A stretch of DNA of 64,000 nt from Malurus cyaneus samueli (Eukaryota > Chordata > Aves > Passeriformes > Maluridae). A model generated the notes under the pieces. The model ran no database searches. It saw nothing but the letters and a program-made list of their open reading frames with translations, and was not told where the DNA came from. Every line of letters begins with the position of its first letter. Within the stretch, counting starts at the first letter, position 1. Made by a program: the position numbers and the translations under genes. The stretch spans positions 45,826,863 to 45,890,862 of the forward strand of contig CM019216.1 of NCBI GenBank assembly GCA_009741485.1, in the 5' to 3' direction. Positions 27,101-39,023 of the stretch are shown here, piece by piece.

Positions 27101-30100
27101 TCACAGTCTGTTTATTTGTGCAGTTGAAATAATTTTATGTCTGCTAATTTCAGGAGAGGCTATTTCAATTCTGAATTGTCTCCAGAAGTCTTAAGTAGCT
27201 TACTGGGAAACAGGACCAATATTTATACCTGTTTTCTACTGGTCATAATTTTAGATAAAAACATTGCAAAAGAATACTCCTGAGCTGAAGATATAATGTG
27301 ACTTTTTTTCAACAGACAGAACATCTGAGTCTAAAATACCAAAGGAGAACATCTTCTACCACAACTCTTTTTGGATGGCAGCTCTCTAGATATATTTAAA
27401 AAGACATTAAAAATCTTTGAAAGGATGAAGGTCAGATCTGAACAGGCTAATTTAAATATAAAAAAGAAAATTGTATTAGACAAGTCAAGACCTGATTGAT
27501 AGAAGTCACAGCACACATTTTCATTGGAACCGTTCTTTATCTTTGTGAAAAGAATCTGAAATATTACTGAGAGATCATTTCTAGTTACACCTTTTAACAG
27601 CAATTTGATAATCTCAAGCAGCTGTGCTAACATTATTGCCAGAATTTAATGCCGTTTTTTCGTTGATCTCAAATTTCTTAATACACTTAAGTACACTCTG
27701 ATCCTCACAAATCAGACAAGATGTTGAAAGAAATATTTGCAATGGCCCATTTTCTGAAAAGTATTGTCCTCCCTATGAACCATTGTTTTAGAAAAGCTTT
27801 GTCTGCCAGAAGCTGGATGCAGAGTATGTGAGGGGTTTCTCCAAAACATGAATAAGTAGCAAGTTGTACAAAATGACAACATTTCATTACCCTTCCATTT
27901 CTACAGGGAACGGTTTCTCAAAAAGTAGGAAAGCAGCTGATTTTGGGCAGGTTTGCTTTATACCTGTTTGGTAACAATAACATGGTCCTGATTGGAAAGG
28001 TGGGATCCTCCATCCAGGGAAATGTATGTGGGATGGAAAGGGATGTGATGGTGGGGCCAGGCAGGTAGGTGGATGTATCGTGCTGCTGTTTGTGTTTCTT
28101 TGCTGCAAATCAGATTAGTTCTTAGGCAGGCTCAGTTTGTGCTGGGAGCCAGAGCAGTTCCCTAGAATTTAGAGAAGTCATTTGAGCCAAGTTCAGGAAG
28201 ACTCAATAATTGTGCCCTTAGGTTCTGAAGAGCAAGAAATGTTTTGCAATAATTATTCCCAGTGGAAGCTGTAATGAGGTTAGGTTAGACACAATGAATA
28301 ATGCTAATTCCTTACTGTGTAATGACACAATTTAAAATAGCATTTCAGACGTGGGCCTCCCAGGTAACTGGGTTAGATCAGTTATCTCCTGCTCTGATGG
28401 AAAATCTTCTACTCATTCCTCAGTGTCATCTCTTTTGTGACTGACTGAACATAGGCTTTCTGGGTTTTAGTGCAGCAATCTGGCTATCAGACTTCCCTCT
28501 GTGACTGTACACACAGACAAGATGATTATTTGATGGCAAGGTAGAAGACAGTTTTCAATATAAATATTTTGTATGGGGAGGCAAACATCATCCTTGAAAG
28601 TGATTGAGGGAAAGAAGATCTTCTTGAGCAGCTGTATCCAAAGTTAGACAGAATAACTGCAGAACCCTACCATATTGTCACCCTGGTGGCTGCAAATGTT
28701 TTCTTCTTACCAATGCTTTGAGATCTCCTTCCTCCAAGTAGTCTTTGACAGGAAATTGATAAAACAGTATTCTCTTCCAAGAGTAAAGATATGTGTAAAC
28801 TTTACGACAGAGAAAGTAACAGTTTGTCCACAGAGGTGATGAAGTCTACACTAACTACCATAATGTGTGTGTAGGGCTCCCAGCATGACTGGGTCTTCCT
28901 CACACAATCTCCTTTTATCCATCTGCTGCCCTCTCAAGCATCATTCTGCTAATGCTGGCCACGGACACTGAACCCAGGCCATGAGAGACTTCAGGTTCCA
29001 TTTTCCTCTCTCAGCTGCACTTGCTCAGGCATCACTTCCTCGCTGCTCTGCAGGGACAGTCTGGTACACAGGATTAAAACTCTAAAACTATAAGAAAAGC
29101 TCAGGTGGCAATGGTTCGTCTCTCTCCAAAGGAAAACAGTCAGGAAATAATGAAGGCACCTGGAGCATGGATGCAGCTGTCTCAGTAAATTACACAGGCA
29201 TGAGGGCCTGACCTGTGGTTCTTCAGTACTTGGGAGATCTGCAGTGTTCCTTAAATGTGAATCCAGCTTTAAGGGAAGCAGAGGTCACGTCTTTCCTGCT
29301 GGAAGAGATTTTGGAACTGTTTCTGCTAAACTTGAAGGTGGTACAAAGGTTGTAAATAGGGCTCTTTGCCTGGAGAGGGAAGATTACTTTTGTATTGCCT
29401 CTATTGCCCCAAGTATTCAGGTGAGTACCTGTTGACCATCCCCTTCCCCTCTTTCCTGCTCTTAATTTTTATTTGTAAAGTTTGTTTCTGTATACAAAAT
29501 TCATCAGTGTCCTGCACACCTCAGCTCTGTGCTAGCAGGCAGGCCTGGCCAGCTGAGGAAGTCACCCATGTCACCTCTCTTGTGCCACCTTGGAGGCAAA
29601 ACCACCTCCCTTGGGATCTGTAGTTTACAGCCCAAGGCTGCACGTCAGCCATATGGCAGCGTGAAGGGGGGCACATCTTCTGCTTGGAAATGATCCTTGG
29701 CAGGCTCCCCAGAGGAATCACCTGGATTTGTATCTCTTTGTCCTCTCAGCACTGATCACCTCGTGGGTAGTGCAGGTGACTGGCTCAGTCTCCTTAGCGG
29801 GGTCAGAGAGGGGGGAATGTTTCAGATCTCCTTATTCCTCTGTTTGCCTTGGTTTTCCCAGCTTCACAGGGGAGATAACAGCAGCACTGAGATAGCCAAA
29901 TATTTGCTTATGTGAGTACATATCTTAATTAGCAGAGTCCTTTGAAAAATTGTCTGTGGTAAGTGCTCCAAAAGCAAAGAGGAATCCTTCATGCTATAAA
30001 AAGCCTGGAATTGTTTCCTCTAGCGTTTAGTCACCGCTCAGGATGGAGCCACTAATTTTTCCTCCTTCCCCTTTGACACACACAATATGTAAATAATCCT

Positions 30101-30735
30101 AACAATAAGCTGTCTGGAGTATTTTATTGCTTAATTAATATGATTTCAATATTATGAATAAATAAGATCACAATCTGATTGTGAATATAGTAAAGTTAAG
30201 GGGATATGATCCAAGAAGGAGTTTCAAATCCCTTCGCATCTGTTCCTCTATTTTGTTGGATTAATTTTATGTTCTAAATTAAATTATTCTTATGAATCTG
30301 TTTCCTCTGATGTTCTGCCCTCCTCCCCTCATCTCTTCATCATCTGTCTGCTCAACACCTTTCCTGCTCTCTCGCACAGGGAAATAAAAGCCACTTGACA
30401 GCCCAGCTGGCTGAGCAGGTCTGTGCTGTTCCTCTCCATCCCTTGTGGGGCTGCTGAATGTGATGGGTTTGGAAAGCTCTGGACTGATTAGTCTCTATTT
30501 TCAGATGAATGCAGGCTTTCCAACTGGCACTCATTGTTGCTTTGATCCAGGTTTTAATTAAAAGCTTGGGAATTCAAAATCCATTGAACTGTGGTAGAAC
30601 TTACTTTTTAGTAGAAGATCCTTTTCTTCCTCTTACCTGCCCTTAAATAAAACTCAAAGCCAAACAACTCCCAAGGCCTTGCTTATTTCTGTTTAGTGAA
30701 GGAGAAAAAGTTGTTAAGTGTTCATTTTCTTTATA
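21120..30735. other. Intergenic flank, no gene recognised; one N
   Basis: Non-coding DNA with no supported exon. The longest open frame (23114-23566, plus, 150 codons) is a stop-free chance frame with low-complexity-like composition and no family resemblance. An N at 26397 sits in an AT-alternating stretch, where a base-call or gap-closing problem is plausible. The stretches about 27030-27170 and 30060-30290 are AT-rich unique sequences with homeodomain-type TAATTA sites. They could be conserved non-coding elements, but this cannot be shown without alignment. Confidence 0.55.
30168..30184. other. 17-bp perfect palindrome in AT-rich DNA
   Basis: The sequence tcacaatctgattgtga reads the same on both strands around a central base, with 8-bp arms. 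It lies 35 bp right of a ttaattaa site. Such a dyad could bind a dimeric transcription factor, but no function is shown by the sequence alone. Confidence 0.4.
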
Positions 30736-30832
30736 GGGCTCTTAAAGAGATTTTTTTTAAACCTTTGGCTACACAAATGCTGANGGGCTCTTAAAAAAGA
30801 TTTTTTTAAACCTTTGGCTACACAAATGCTGA
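30736..30832. repeat. 48-bp near-perfect direct duplication around an N
   Basis: Two 48-bp copies (30736-30783 and 30785-30832) are separated only by the N at 30784. They start with gggctcttaa, end with aatgctga, and differ only in an A/G/T homopolymer zone near their positions 11-16. This is the signature of two contig ends that overlap but were not merged, so the real locus probably has one copy. Confidence 0.8.
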
Positions 30833-33800
30833 TGCGACTATAGTTTCCAAGTTATCAAAAAAAGTAAAAAACAGCCAGGAAAAGGTCACAAGATTAAAGA
30901 AACAAACAAACAAAAAAAAAATTGCACAGGTATAATAAATGCTTATTTGGTAACTAATATTTCATTTTCATTTTGTTAAATTATAAAATGTCACTGGAGG
31001 GAGTCTCCTCAGGCTAGGAGAAGGACCTGGCACATTTTGGGCATTCCCACAAGGGAAAAAAACAACATGACTGCAGGTACAGAGGCTAAGGAGCTCCTTG
31101 TCCTCTTTGGCTTAAAGAAGAGTCTTTGCTCGAAGGTTCTTCCTTACAGACCTGACTATGTAGGACACAACCTCCTGATTTCCCTCACTGCTGCCTCCAA
31201 AATGCTGCAGCTTCTCCCCACTCCTCCCTGACGTCCCTCTTGCTGAGAGCAGTCAACAATGCTGCCATGAGTTATTGAGGTCTGATTGTGTGGCTCCTAT
31301 TTTTCCTAAAACGTGCAGCTCCATATTCCTGACTGATTTACCACCACCACATATGATGGGATCAAAAGCTGTCATAAATCCCCTATCCTTTCTCTTAATG
31401 ATGTATTTTTTCAGTGTGCAATTGTTAGTGGGACTGGAGCACTTTATCTCTGGAGAAAAAATTTTCTGAAATCAACTTGAGAGGTTAGAAAGTGCTTGGA
31501 GAGGTACAAACTAGCATGGCCAGACTAAGTCACTATTTAGAAATGGATTATAGTTAGAAATCTTGTATTTTTCCAGGACTGTTGTCAGGCCATGATTATT
31601 TACATGCTGCCCTGTCTCATTGTGCAGAGTGAAAGATGATATCTCCAGGCATGCCTTTGAGCATATCTTTGCATCAATTAATTTATAGTTATTCTTTATA
31701 TAGTTATTAATTTATAGTTATTCTTACACTCTAATGTTGCAGTCTCCCAATTGCTCTCAGCTGCTTGTGGAGCAATCTTTTCTTCCTTCCCTTGTAGGGA
31801 AAGCAAAGGAAGGATACAGGAGGTGTCCTGAGTCAGCTCCACACTGTGCTGTGCTTGTTATCTCACGGTGATGTCTCTTTGAGTCTCACTCCTGAAACCT
31901 TTTCCCATTTAAGGCATATTAGCCTCAATCTTTCCACTTCTAATTTTAAAAAAAATTTGTTTGCTTTTACTACTTACACTTGTCTCTTCTCTGGCAGTAA
32001 AAGAAACAGCAACTGAATGCAAAGTAAATCATACCAGATTTATGCTTGTATAAACAGCGTGTATCTCCTCGTGTACAGGTAAACGGAATTATAAAGACAT
32101 TTGTGAATAAAATTTTGAGAAATGAGAGAGTTCACTAGTAACTCATTTACCATGACAGGAGATGAATAGAGGTAATTTAGTCTCATAAAAGTAAAATTGG
32201 CTCATGTCTTACATGGGGATGGGAAAAAGATTATTGTTTAGCAGCTGGAAAGCTGCGTGGAGTTGAGAATTGGCAGCTGTGCTGAGGGGGTTTGACTGCC
32301 TGGCTCCGTAACCTCGGGTGAGTAATTTTGTGTGCCTGCTGTACACGCTGCCTCCTGTAAACACAGAGCTAATTCTTGGCTAGTTTGTACAGGGATTTCC
32401 TCTCCCCAAGTGAGACACCAAAAAATAGGACTCTGGTATGGTGCTGCTCTATTGCCGTGTTTGAATAAGAGCATTTACTCCTCTCCTTCTTCTGTGGCTG
32501 ATATATTTGCTCCATAAGTGTATTCAGCCTTCACATCTTTCCTGGGGACAGAGTGGAAAGTAATCCTGAAAGAAAAGCAAATATCCTTTGGTTTTAAAGT
32601 TATATAATAATAAGATAAAAAGATTAGGGCCTGTGGGAGCAGGCATTATGAGACTCAGATGAAATATTTCGTCTTCTAAGGTACCTTCCTCATTGGACAA
32701 ATAAGCTGGACTGAAGGAACAAATGAAATGTTGCTGGGAACTTCCAGGGCTTCCCTACTGAAAATACGAAGTGAAAATGAGACTGAGTAAAACTAGGCAA
32801 GAAAAAATTCCCACTTGTTACTAGTGAAAAATGTTGTGAAAGTCCATGAGTTAAAGTATGGTCAGCACTACTGTGTGGTGTGGGCTGAACAGCAACTCCT
32901 TCTCAAGGTCTAGAGGTAGCCTGAAATGGGAGAGGGACTTGGGCAAGGATGAGGTGGATGAAAAAAAAACCCAAAAATAAAAAAAAAACAAAACCCCAAA
33001 ATAGGCATGAAAAGAGCTAAAGATGTCTCATAGCTAACATTTGAGTGCGTTGTTCCGCTGCTGTGGAGAAGGACAGCAGTGCTGGTGTACTTTATTTTTG
33101 AAGGTGGAATAAGAGAGGAGTTCTGGATTGGCTGGATTCTTTAAAAAATCTATGGGACTAGCAAAAATGCATTGGTTCTGCAGTGTGGGTAATATTTGTT
33201 TAATGGTGTGAATGATCGAAACCCCACAAAAAGTATTTTTTCCTAACCTTGTTACATTCAGCATTTTTTGGCTATTTACATAGCTAAGCAAGGAGACTGG
33301 TTCATTTCTACTTTTTTGTGTTTTGTTTCTAAGAAATGTTTGCATCAGTCTTTTTGGAGCTGGGCTGTTACAATACGGAGTTGCTAAACCTTACATTATC
33401 AGTAATTAATATTATGATTATGCTTCTCTTTTCATTTTTGTGGGCTTTCTGGTTCCTCTGAGTGGTGATGATGTGCAGGCTGCTCTTTCTTAATGAATTA
33501 TTTACACATTATGGCTGGTAACTGGAAGCAGTGAGATACTTTGTGCCTCTTTATAACCTTTCCCTAAATTGCTCGGAAGATGCTGTTGTGTCAGTACTAC
33601 CCCATGCGCTGCTTCTGGGCTTTGAATCAGCTCATCACACTGCAGATCTGTAAATTGTTGTTTACAATAATTTGGGGCTCTTGGCTAAACACAGCTTCAG
33701 CCTGGGACTTGCTGAAGTCCCCGGTGATCGCTGGAGCCTGAGCGCTAATCCTTGTGCTTTGCAGCCTGGGCTGGGATTTGCCACCAGGATTTAAAAAGAG

Positions 33801-34075
33801 CCGATTCAAATTCAGGAGGCTGTGCAAATGCTCGAGGTCTGGGCAGGCAGGGAAGAGCTGTGTGAGCTCAGGGAAATCTCCATCTCTCCTAACCTTTAAA
33901 GGTCTTTGTGCATCTGTGGGTGATTTACTTGAAAAATGCCTCTAGATTCCTTCCTCCCAATGAAAGGACAAATCCTGCGAGGGGTTCAAGTGAATGTGAA
34001 GTGTAGAAGCTAAGGAGAGAGATTTAATAATCCAGGAAAGGAAAGCTACGCACAAATAATTGCAACTTTTCCTGC
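30833..34075. other. Intergenic flank, no gene recognised
   Basis: Non-coding DNA. It includes an A-rich low-complexity stretch at about 32960-33000 and a slightly GC-richer segment at about 33690-33870. No coding exon, RNA gene or further mobile element could be identified. Confidence 0.6.
31678..31725. repeat. 19-bp direct repeat, period 29
   Basis: The string ttaatttatagttattctt occurs at 31678-31696 and again at 31707-31725. It is a small local tandem duplication in AT-rich DNA with no visible function. Confidence 0.85.
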
Positions 34076-34290
34076 TGTCATGGTTTAACCCCAGGCAGCC
34101 GCTCCTTCATTCCCTCACCAGCAGGATCAGGGAGAGAATTGGAAGAGTAAAAGACAGAAAATTTGTGGATTGAGATAAAGATGCTTAAATAGGGAAAGCA
34201 AAAGCTGAACACACAAGTAAAGAAAAACAAGGAATGAATTAATTGCTTGTCATGGGCAGGCAGGTGTTCAGCCATCCAGCAGCCTCCTGT
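34076..34290 (-). mobile_element. Truncated avian endogenous-retrovirus LTR relic
   Basis: The left boundary tgtcatggtttaacccc is the well-known terminal sequence of a widespread avian ERV LTR (probably ERVL class). The following purine-rich stretch, with gttgag/gataaag-like and gggcaggcaggtgttcagcc motifs, fits the same element. In intact family members the TATA-containing half reads from the other side, so the LTR sense is taken as minus. Only about 215 bp can be followed before similarity fades. No internal viral gene is present. Family and right boundary are from memory and uncertain. Confidence 0.65.
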
Positions 34291-37200
34291 GCCATGGGGA
34301 AGCACAGGATTATGGATACACCATGATGAGGGAGTGGAATTTTGGAGTTGTGAGAGGACAGGAGGCCATCTTGCAGAGCAGGGTCATATTTGGGGAATGA
34401 TTTTAAATATTTTTCTTTCTGGCTGTAGTAAATGTTTTCAATGACTGACTCTCAGGTGTGGTTTCCAAAGTTGGTGTCCCTGCAGATGCAGAGCAGGGAC
34501 ACTCCAGCTTCCCACTTTAGGAACTCTGCTCTGTGAGCCTCAGTCCTGGAAAGGAGGTGCCATTTTTCAGTTCTTGGCCTGTCTGAAGATGATTCTTTGG
34601 AAGTGTCCAGTTTGTGGGACATACCCATGGTGTCTGATTCCTTCCTCCTCCTCCTCCTGCTTTCTGAAGTGCCTCACTGTTCTCACAGATCACCTTGCCT
34701 GGTATAGCAGTTCCTAAGTTATCTCATTGTCTCTTCATTCCTTTCAACCCAATGCTTTCAGTGACCCATTTTGCCTTACTCTTGTCACTGCTGATCTCCT
34801 TATACCCTTTTCATGTTTGAATAATTACCCAGTGACTTAGATTTATCTTATCTCCTATTGTAAAAATTTTCAGGAAGAGAATGTGTCTACATAACTTGCT
34901 TTACCTTTATGGCACTACAGAGTATAAATGGTTGTTCTTAATAATGCATCTCAAAAGGGTCTCTTATTTGACATGTGTACTTCTATTTTAACACAATAAT
35001 GTTTATTTAAGCAGTCTGCAGCATATTTCATAAAATTAATGGACTCCCAAAAAATGGGAACTTGCTACTGTGTCTGGCTGTTAAATTTTTGCTGAGAAAT
35101 GGAAAGAGGCTGCAGCATTTTGTATGCAAATTATGAAAGCTGGAGATTTGGCTTTACGTATATTGGCAGCCAGTGTTGGAAACAAAGTGATTTTTATGTC
35201 ATATATTAAAACATTTTAGAATGATAGAGAAAAAAAAGCTTCAAATTTTGTTGGAAGTTATTCATGTTAAGACATGCACACTTTAATTAAAAAAGCCAAG
35301 CATCAGCTGAATCAAAGTCACTGATTTGTTTTCACCAGAAAAAAACAGCTCTGAATGATAAGAAAATGGAGTTTGCTCAGTGAGAATAAATTCACACATG
35401 ATGTTTATTGTCTAAAATAACCATATTTGAGAAGCAGATAATCTGTAGGATATTAAAAAAATTTAAAAAAGGAAATGAGAAACATAGCATGACTGCTGCC
35501 TTTTCCTCAAGCATTCCTTAGGCTGTATCTACTCCATAAGTCTCCATGTAAAATTCTGTGAAATTGTTTTCTTTGAGTGAAAAAATTGACTTCACTAAAA
35601 CAATTTTGCCACTGACTTAAATGGAGCTGGCTTTCTTGCTGCAGAAGTTACTTTTAAATTCATTGATGCAAGAAATTTTCCCCTGTTAGCCCATTTTGGT
35701 GATACCATGGATATAAAGAAGGAAGATTGTCCAAGAAAGGTGCAACTGCAGCCAGCCAATTAATCCCCTATTGGAAAACATTAATTTACTTCAGTGTGAC
35801 ACTGTTTTCTCCTGTTTTTTCTGCTTTGAAACAGAAAGAAATGGGAATTAGATACTGAGAACTATTCTGTCAAATCCTGTGGCAGAAGTGAATAGTTGTA
35901 AAGTTTACTTAGATCTGTAAACATATCTTAGTATAAAATACAAATAGAGTCTGCATGTTCCTTCACTCCTAATTTTTAGAAAGAAATGTTCAGGTTTGGG
36001 ATCAAAGTTAAGATGTGGACAGTACTATTGTTTCTGGACAATAAAGTTACAATACATTAAAACCATACTGCCAATTGTTTTTTTTTTCTTTAACTCGAGG
36101 TTCTCAAGACCAATAAAAGCTCTGTGCTACTTTGATTGATGGTGTGAAAGCAACACACAATTGAAGGGATAAAACATTAATAAGGAGAGAGGTCCTGCAA
36201 AATGTCAGTGTGGGAACGGTAAAAGGCAAACAACCTTCCACAAGCTGGCCACAAAAAGTGCATAGAGCATATGAAAGTCTGAGAGGGTTGATTATGGTGA
36301 GTTTACAGGGTGAGTGAGAGCTGGTGCAGACAGAGGAGCAGATAGCTGACACAGGAGGGTCAAAGTGCTGCCTTTGGAATAGTGCTGGATGCTAACAGCC
36401 AGCTGGATTCTGCAGCTCTGGGACTTGTTCCATCCACCACTGTGTGCATGTATGAATGCATTAACCCAGCAGAGAGCAAAACCCTGTGGTTTATCTCTTC
36501 TTGCAGTATTCAGAGCAGAACTCTGAGTCTGAGTGACCATTTCCTGGGTTTGGCAGTTTGCTTTTGGATGTGTAATCTCTCCTCCTGCATTGGAGATCAA
36601 CCAGGACAGATTAATCCCAAGATTAAGGTGGATCAAACGAAGGGCTGTTTCCATAGCAGATGCTGTCATGTGAGTGCTGAGTTCCTCCTGTGATGGAGCA
36701 AGGCCGTGGGGCAATGCAGATGGGGCAAATCCTGTTTGTCTTGACTAATTGTCAACTCAGTCCTAGTTCCTTTTTTCCCTACAGAAAATAATCCACACCA
36801 AGCATCCAATTAAGAAGACTGAATCAGTTGAAATTCTAACCCAGGCTTGCATTTACCTCTCTTCTGACCCACGATCTGCAGAAAGGTTTGCATTAGCTCA
36901 CTGTTGAGTAGCAGTTTGTCCAGTCCTGCAGCCAGCTGCTGACTGCCCCAAGGACTGCACTGTGCAGCTGCACTGCCCCAACTGCTGAAAAAAATCTCAG
37001 AGCTACCCTCAAAAATGATTCAAGCAGGTCTAATGAGTGAGTCCTTTGACAGAAATTGATACTACTGAGACTGTTCTGTAAAACCACAGTAGTTTATTTC
37101 AGTATCATCTTGGGATCAGGCTTTCTACTAAACAGGGAAAACAAGGTTATCCAGGAGGTGTAGCTGTTATTTCAATATTTAGATTGGCAGTCTTAATGTC

Positions 37201-37689
37201 CTTCTGCAACAAAATATAGTTACAGTTCCTATGACAACTGTTTCCCTCTCCTCTGGAGCATGGGCTAACGACAGGATTTCATTACATGGTCATGTAACAC
37301 TGGGCACTGTGACAGCCTTGTCATCTCTACTGTGCTGTTGGCTCCTAAATGGCATTTAGCTTTGCCCACTCACATTGTGCAGAACATGAATTGTTGTGAC
37401 CGACCTTCGCTGTGCTTATTGCCTGCTGCCTCCCACTGCCCAGCTTCCCCCTTTTCATTAGCAGGCTCACTTTCTACCAAAACACAGTTGGTACACTGAA
37501 TTTTATTGACAGAAATTCCTAGAAACTTATTTCAGCGGTAGAAATCCTATACCCTGACGTTAATTAAGAATAGCATCTTAACAAGTACAGAGTCCTGACA
37601 AAAACTTGTGAGTACAGCAGCCAAACCAGAATATGCAGCAGATTCCTGTAGTTACTTCTGCAACACACTTAAGAAAAATGATAACCAGT
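34291..37689. other. Intergenic DNA just beyond the MAN1A1 3' end
   Basis: No gene is recognised. A perfect POU octamer (ATGCAAAT) lies at 35124-35131 within a unique-looking AT-rich stretch (about 35010-35240). The 140-codon minus frame at 36292-36714 is opposed by a 103-codon plus frame in the same DNA and resembles no protein I know. An alternative minus-strand AATAAA at 37502-37507 is followed on that strand by a T/G-rich stretch and could serve as a distal poly(A) site for MAN1A1. Confidence 0.5.
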
Positions 37690-37710
37690 TGAACAGATAT
37701 ATTAAAAGAC

Positions 37711-37716
37711 TTTATT
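37711..37716 (-). promoter_or_regulatory. MAN1A1: Putative MAN1A1 polyadenylation signal AATAAA
   Basis: On the minus strand the context reads ttgtgaataaagtctttt, a canonical hexamer in typical surroundings. Cleavage is expected 10-30 nt further left, at about 37685-37700. A competing hexamer lies at 37502-37507. Confidence 0.6.
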
Positions 37717-38991
37717 CACAATAGAGAAATTTTTACAAATATAAGTTCTTAAAAATTAAGCAATCTTAATCTATTATGTATTCCATAATTTCAGTTTATA
37801 TAAAGATGAAAAGACTAAATGGAATATGTACAAATCAAAACCAATTTAAACGCATGATAGAAATGGGTATGTATGAAGTCACCATAGAAACAGTGAGCCA
37901 TTGGGCATTGCAAAAACCTGTGTACAACCAACATGTATGCAATACTTATCTCACAAACAACCAAAAAATACTTTTTTTTTCCCTGTGAAACAATGTGGGT
38001 ACCATTTAAAGAGATCTACCTCTTGGGATTTGACATATGCAGATTTAAATGCATTATTACGCCACAAAGAAATGGCAAAAGTGTGGGCAGTGATTTTATC
38101 CAAAGAAAATGTGCCCATGTCCCCGTCTTCTCCCCAACAATTCCTTTTGCTCTTATGAATGACTGGGAACACAAAGTCTCCAGCAGCCACTTCCATGAAG
38201 TTAGCTAAGCAAATGGGAACTAAAATGCATGTTACCTTACTGATTTAACAAGCAGTGGTAAATACAGACTGTTTCAAAATGATTGCTCTAACTTTGGTGT
38301 TTTGGGGTTATTTAAGAAAAAAAAAGGAAAAATCGATATACTCTCAGTTTATGAAAAGTTTTTTCTTACAGTTGGCAGATCTACACGTTGTACAATCTTC
38401 TCGTCTACTTACATTAATTTACAAAAAGTACAGTATAGTGCAGTTTGTACATACAACCTGAATACCAATACCAGTCACATCAAATTTGTGCTCTTTCAAA
38501 TCACCCTAACTCCCACTCTAAGAAAAATACATATGAAATGTCTGTATCACAAGAAACAGCCATGATGCTTACCTTGAAGTACTTAAGACCCAATGCATAC
38601 AGAGCTGTGTGATTGGAGGCTGCTTTTGGAAACATTTGAGAAAAATGAGAAAAGCTGTCTGGGTCTCTACTCTTCCCTTCAGCTCACTAAGCACCAGCAA
38701 GATCACTGCAGACAGCTGAGGGAAGCAAACCTTGGCTAAGAAAACCATGTAGAAAGAGGCTTACAAAACATTTCTTGAAGACTGTTTCTGTCTGAGCTTT
38801 TGCAGTTATTTAACTGAGACAAGGTCTAAAGCAGCCCATACAGATGCAGGAGGCAGCAGCAGCAGGTGACCCAATAAATTTAAGTAAGAAAAAAGTAATT
38901 CTTGTTACTGGTTAAAAAGGGAATAAAATTTTTTGTTTTATTCCATATGTTATTCAAAGACTATAATGCTATAATTTCTTTGTGGTAGTTT

Positions 38992-39023
38992 GGGGGGGGG
39001 GGGGGGGGGTGGGGTGGGGTGGG
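38992..39023 (+). repeat. 18-nt poly(G) run with (GGGGT) extension
   Basis: Eighteen G (38992-39009) are followed by T, four G, T, four G, T and three G. The plus strand can form a G-quadruplex in principle. The MAN1A1 transcript carries the complementary C-rich tract in its 3' UTR. Exact homopolymer length is unreliable in most sequencing data. Confidence 0.85.

Noticed and set aside
36292..36714. 140-codon minus-strand open frame near the MAN1A1 3' end
   Set aside because: A 103-codon frame occupies the same DNA on the other strand, no family resemblance, and no splice context.
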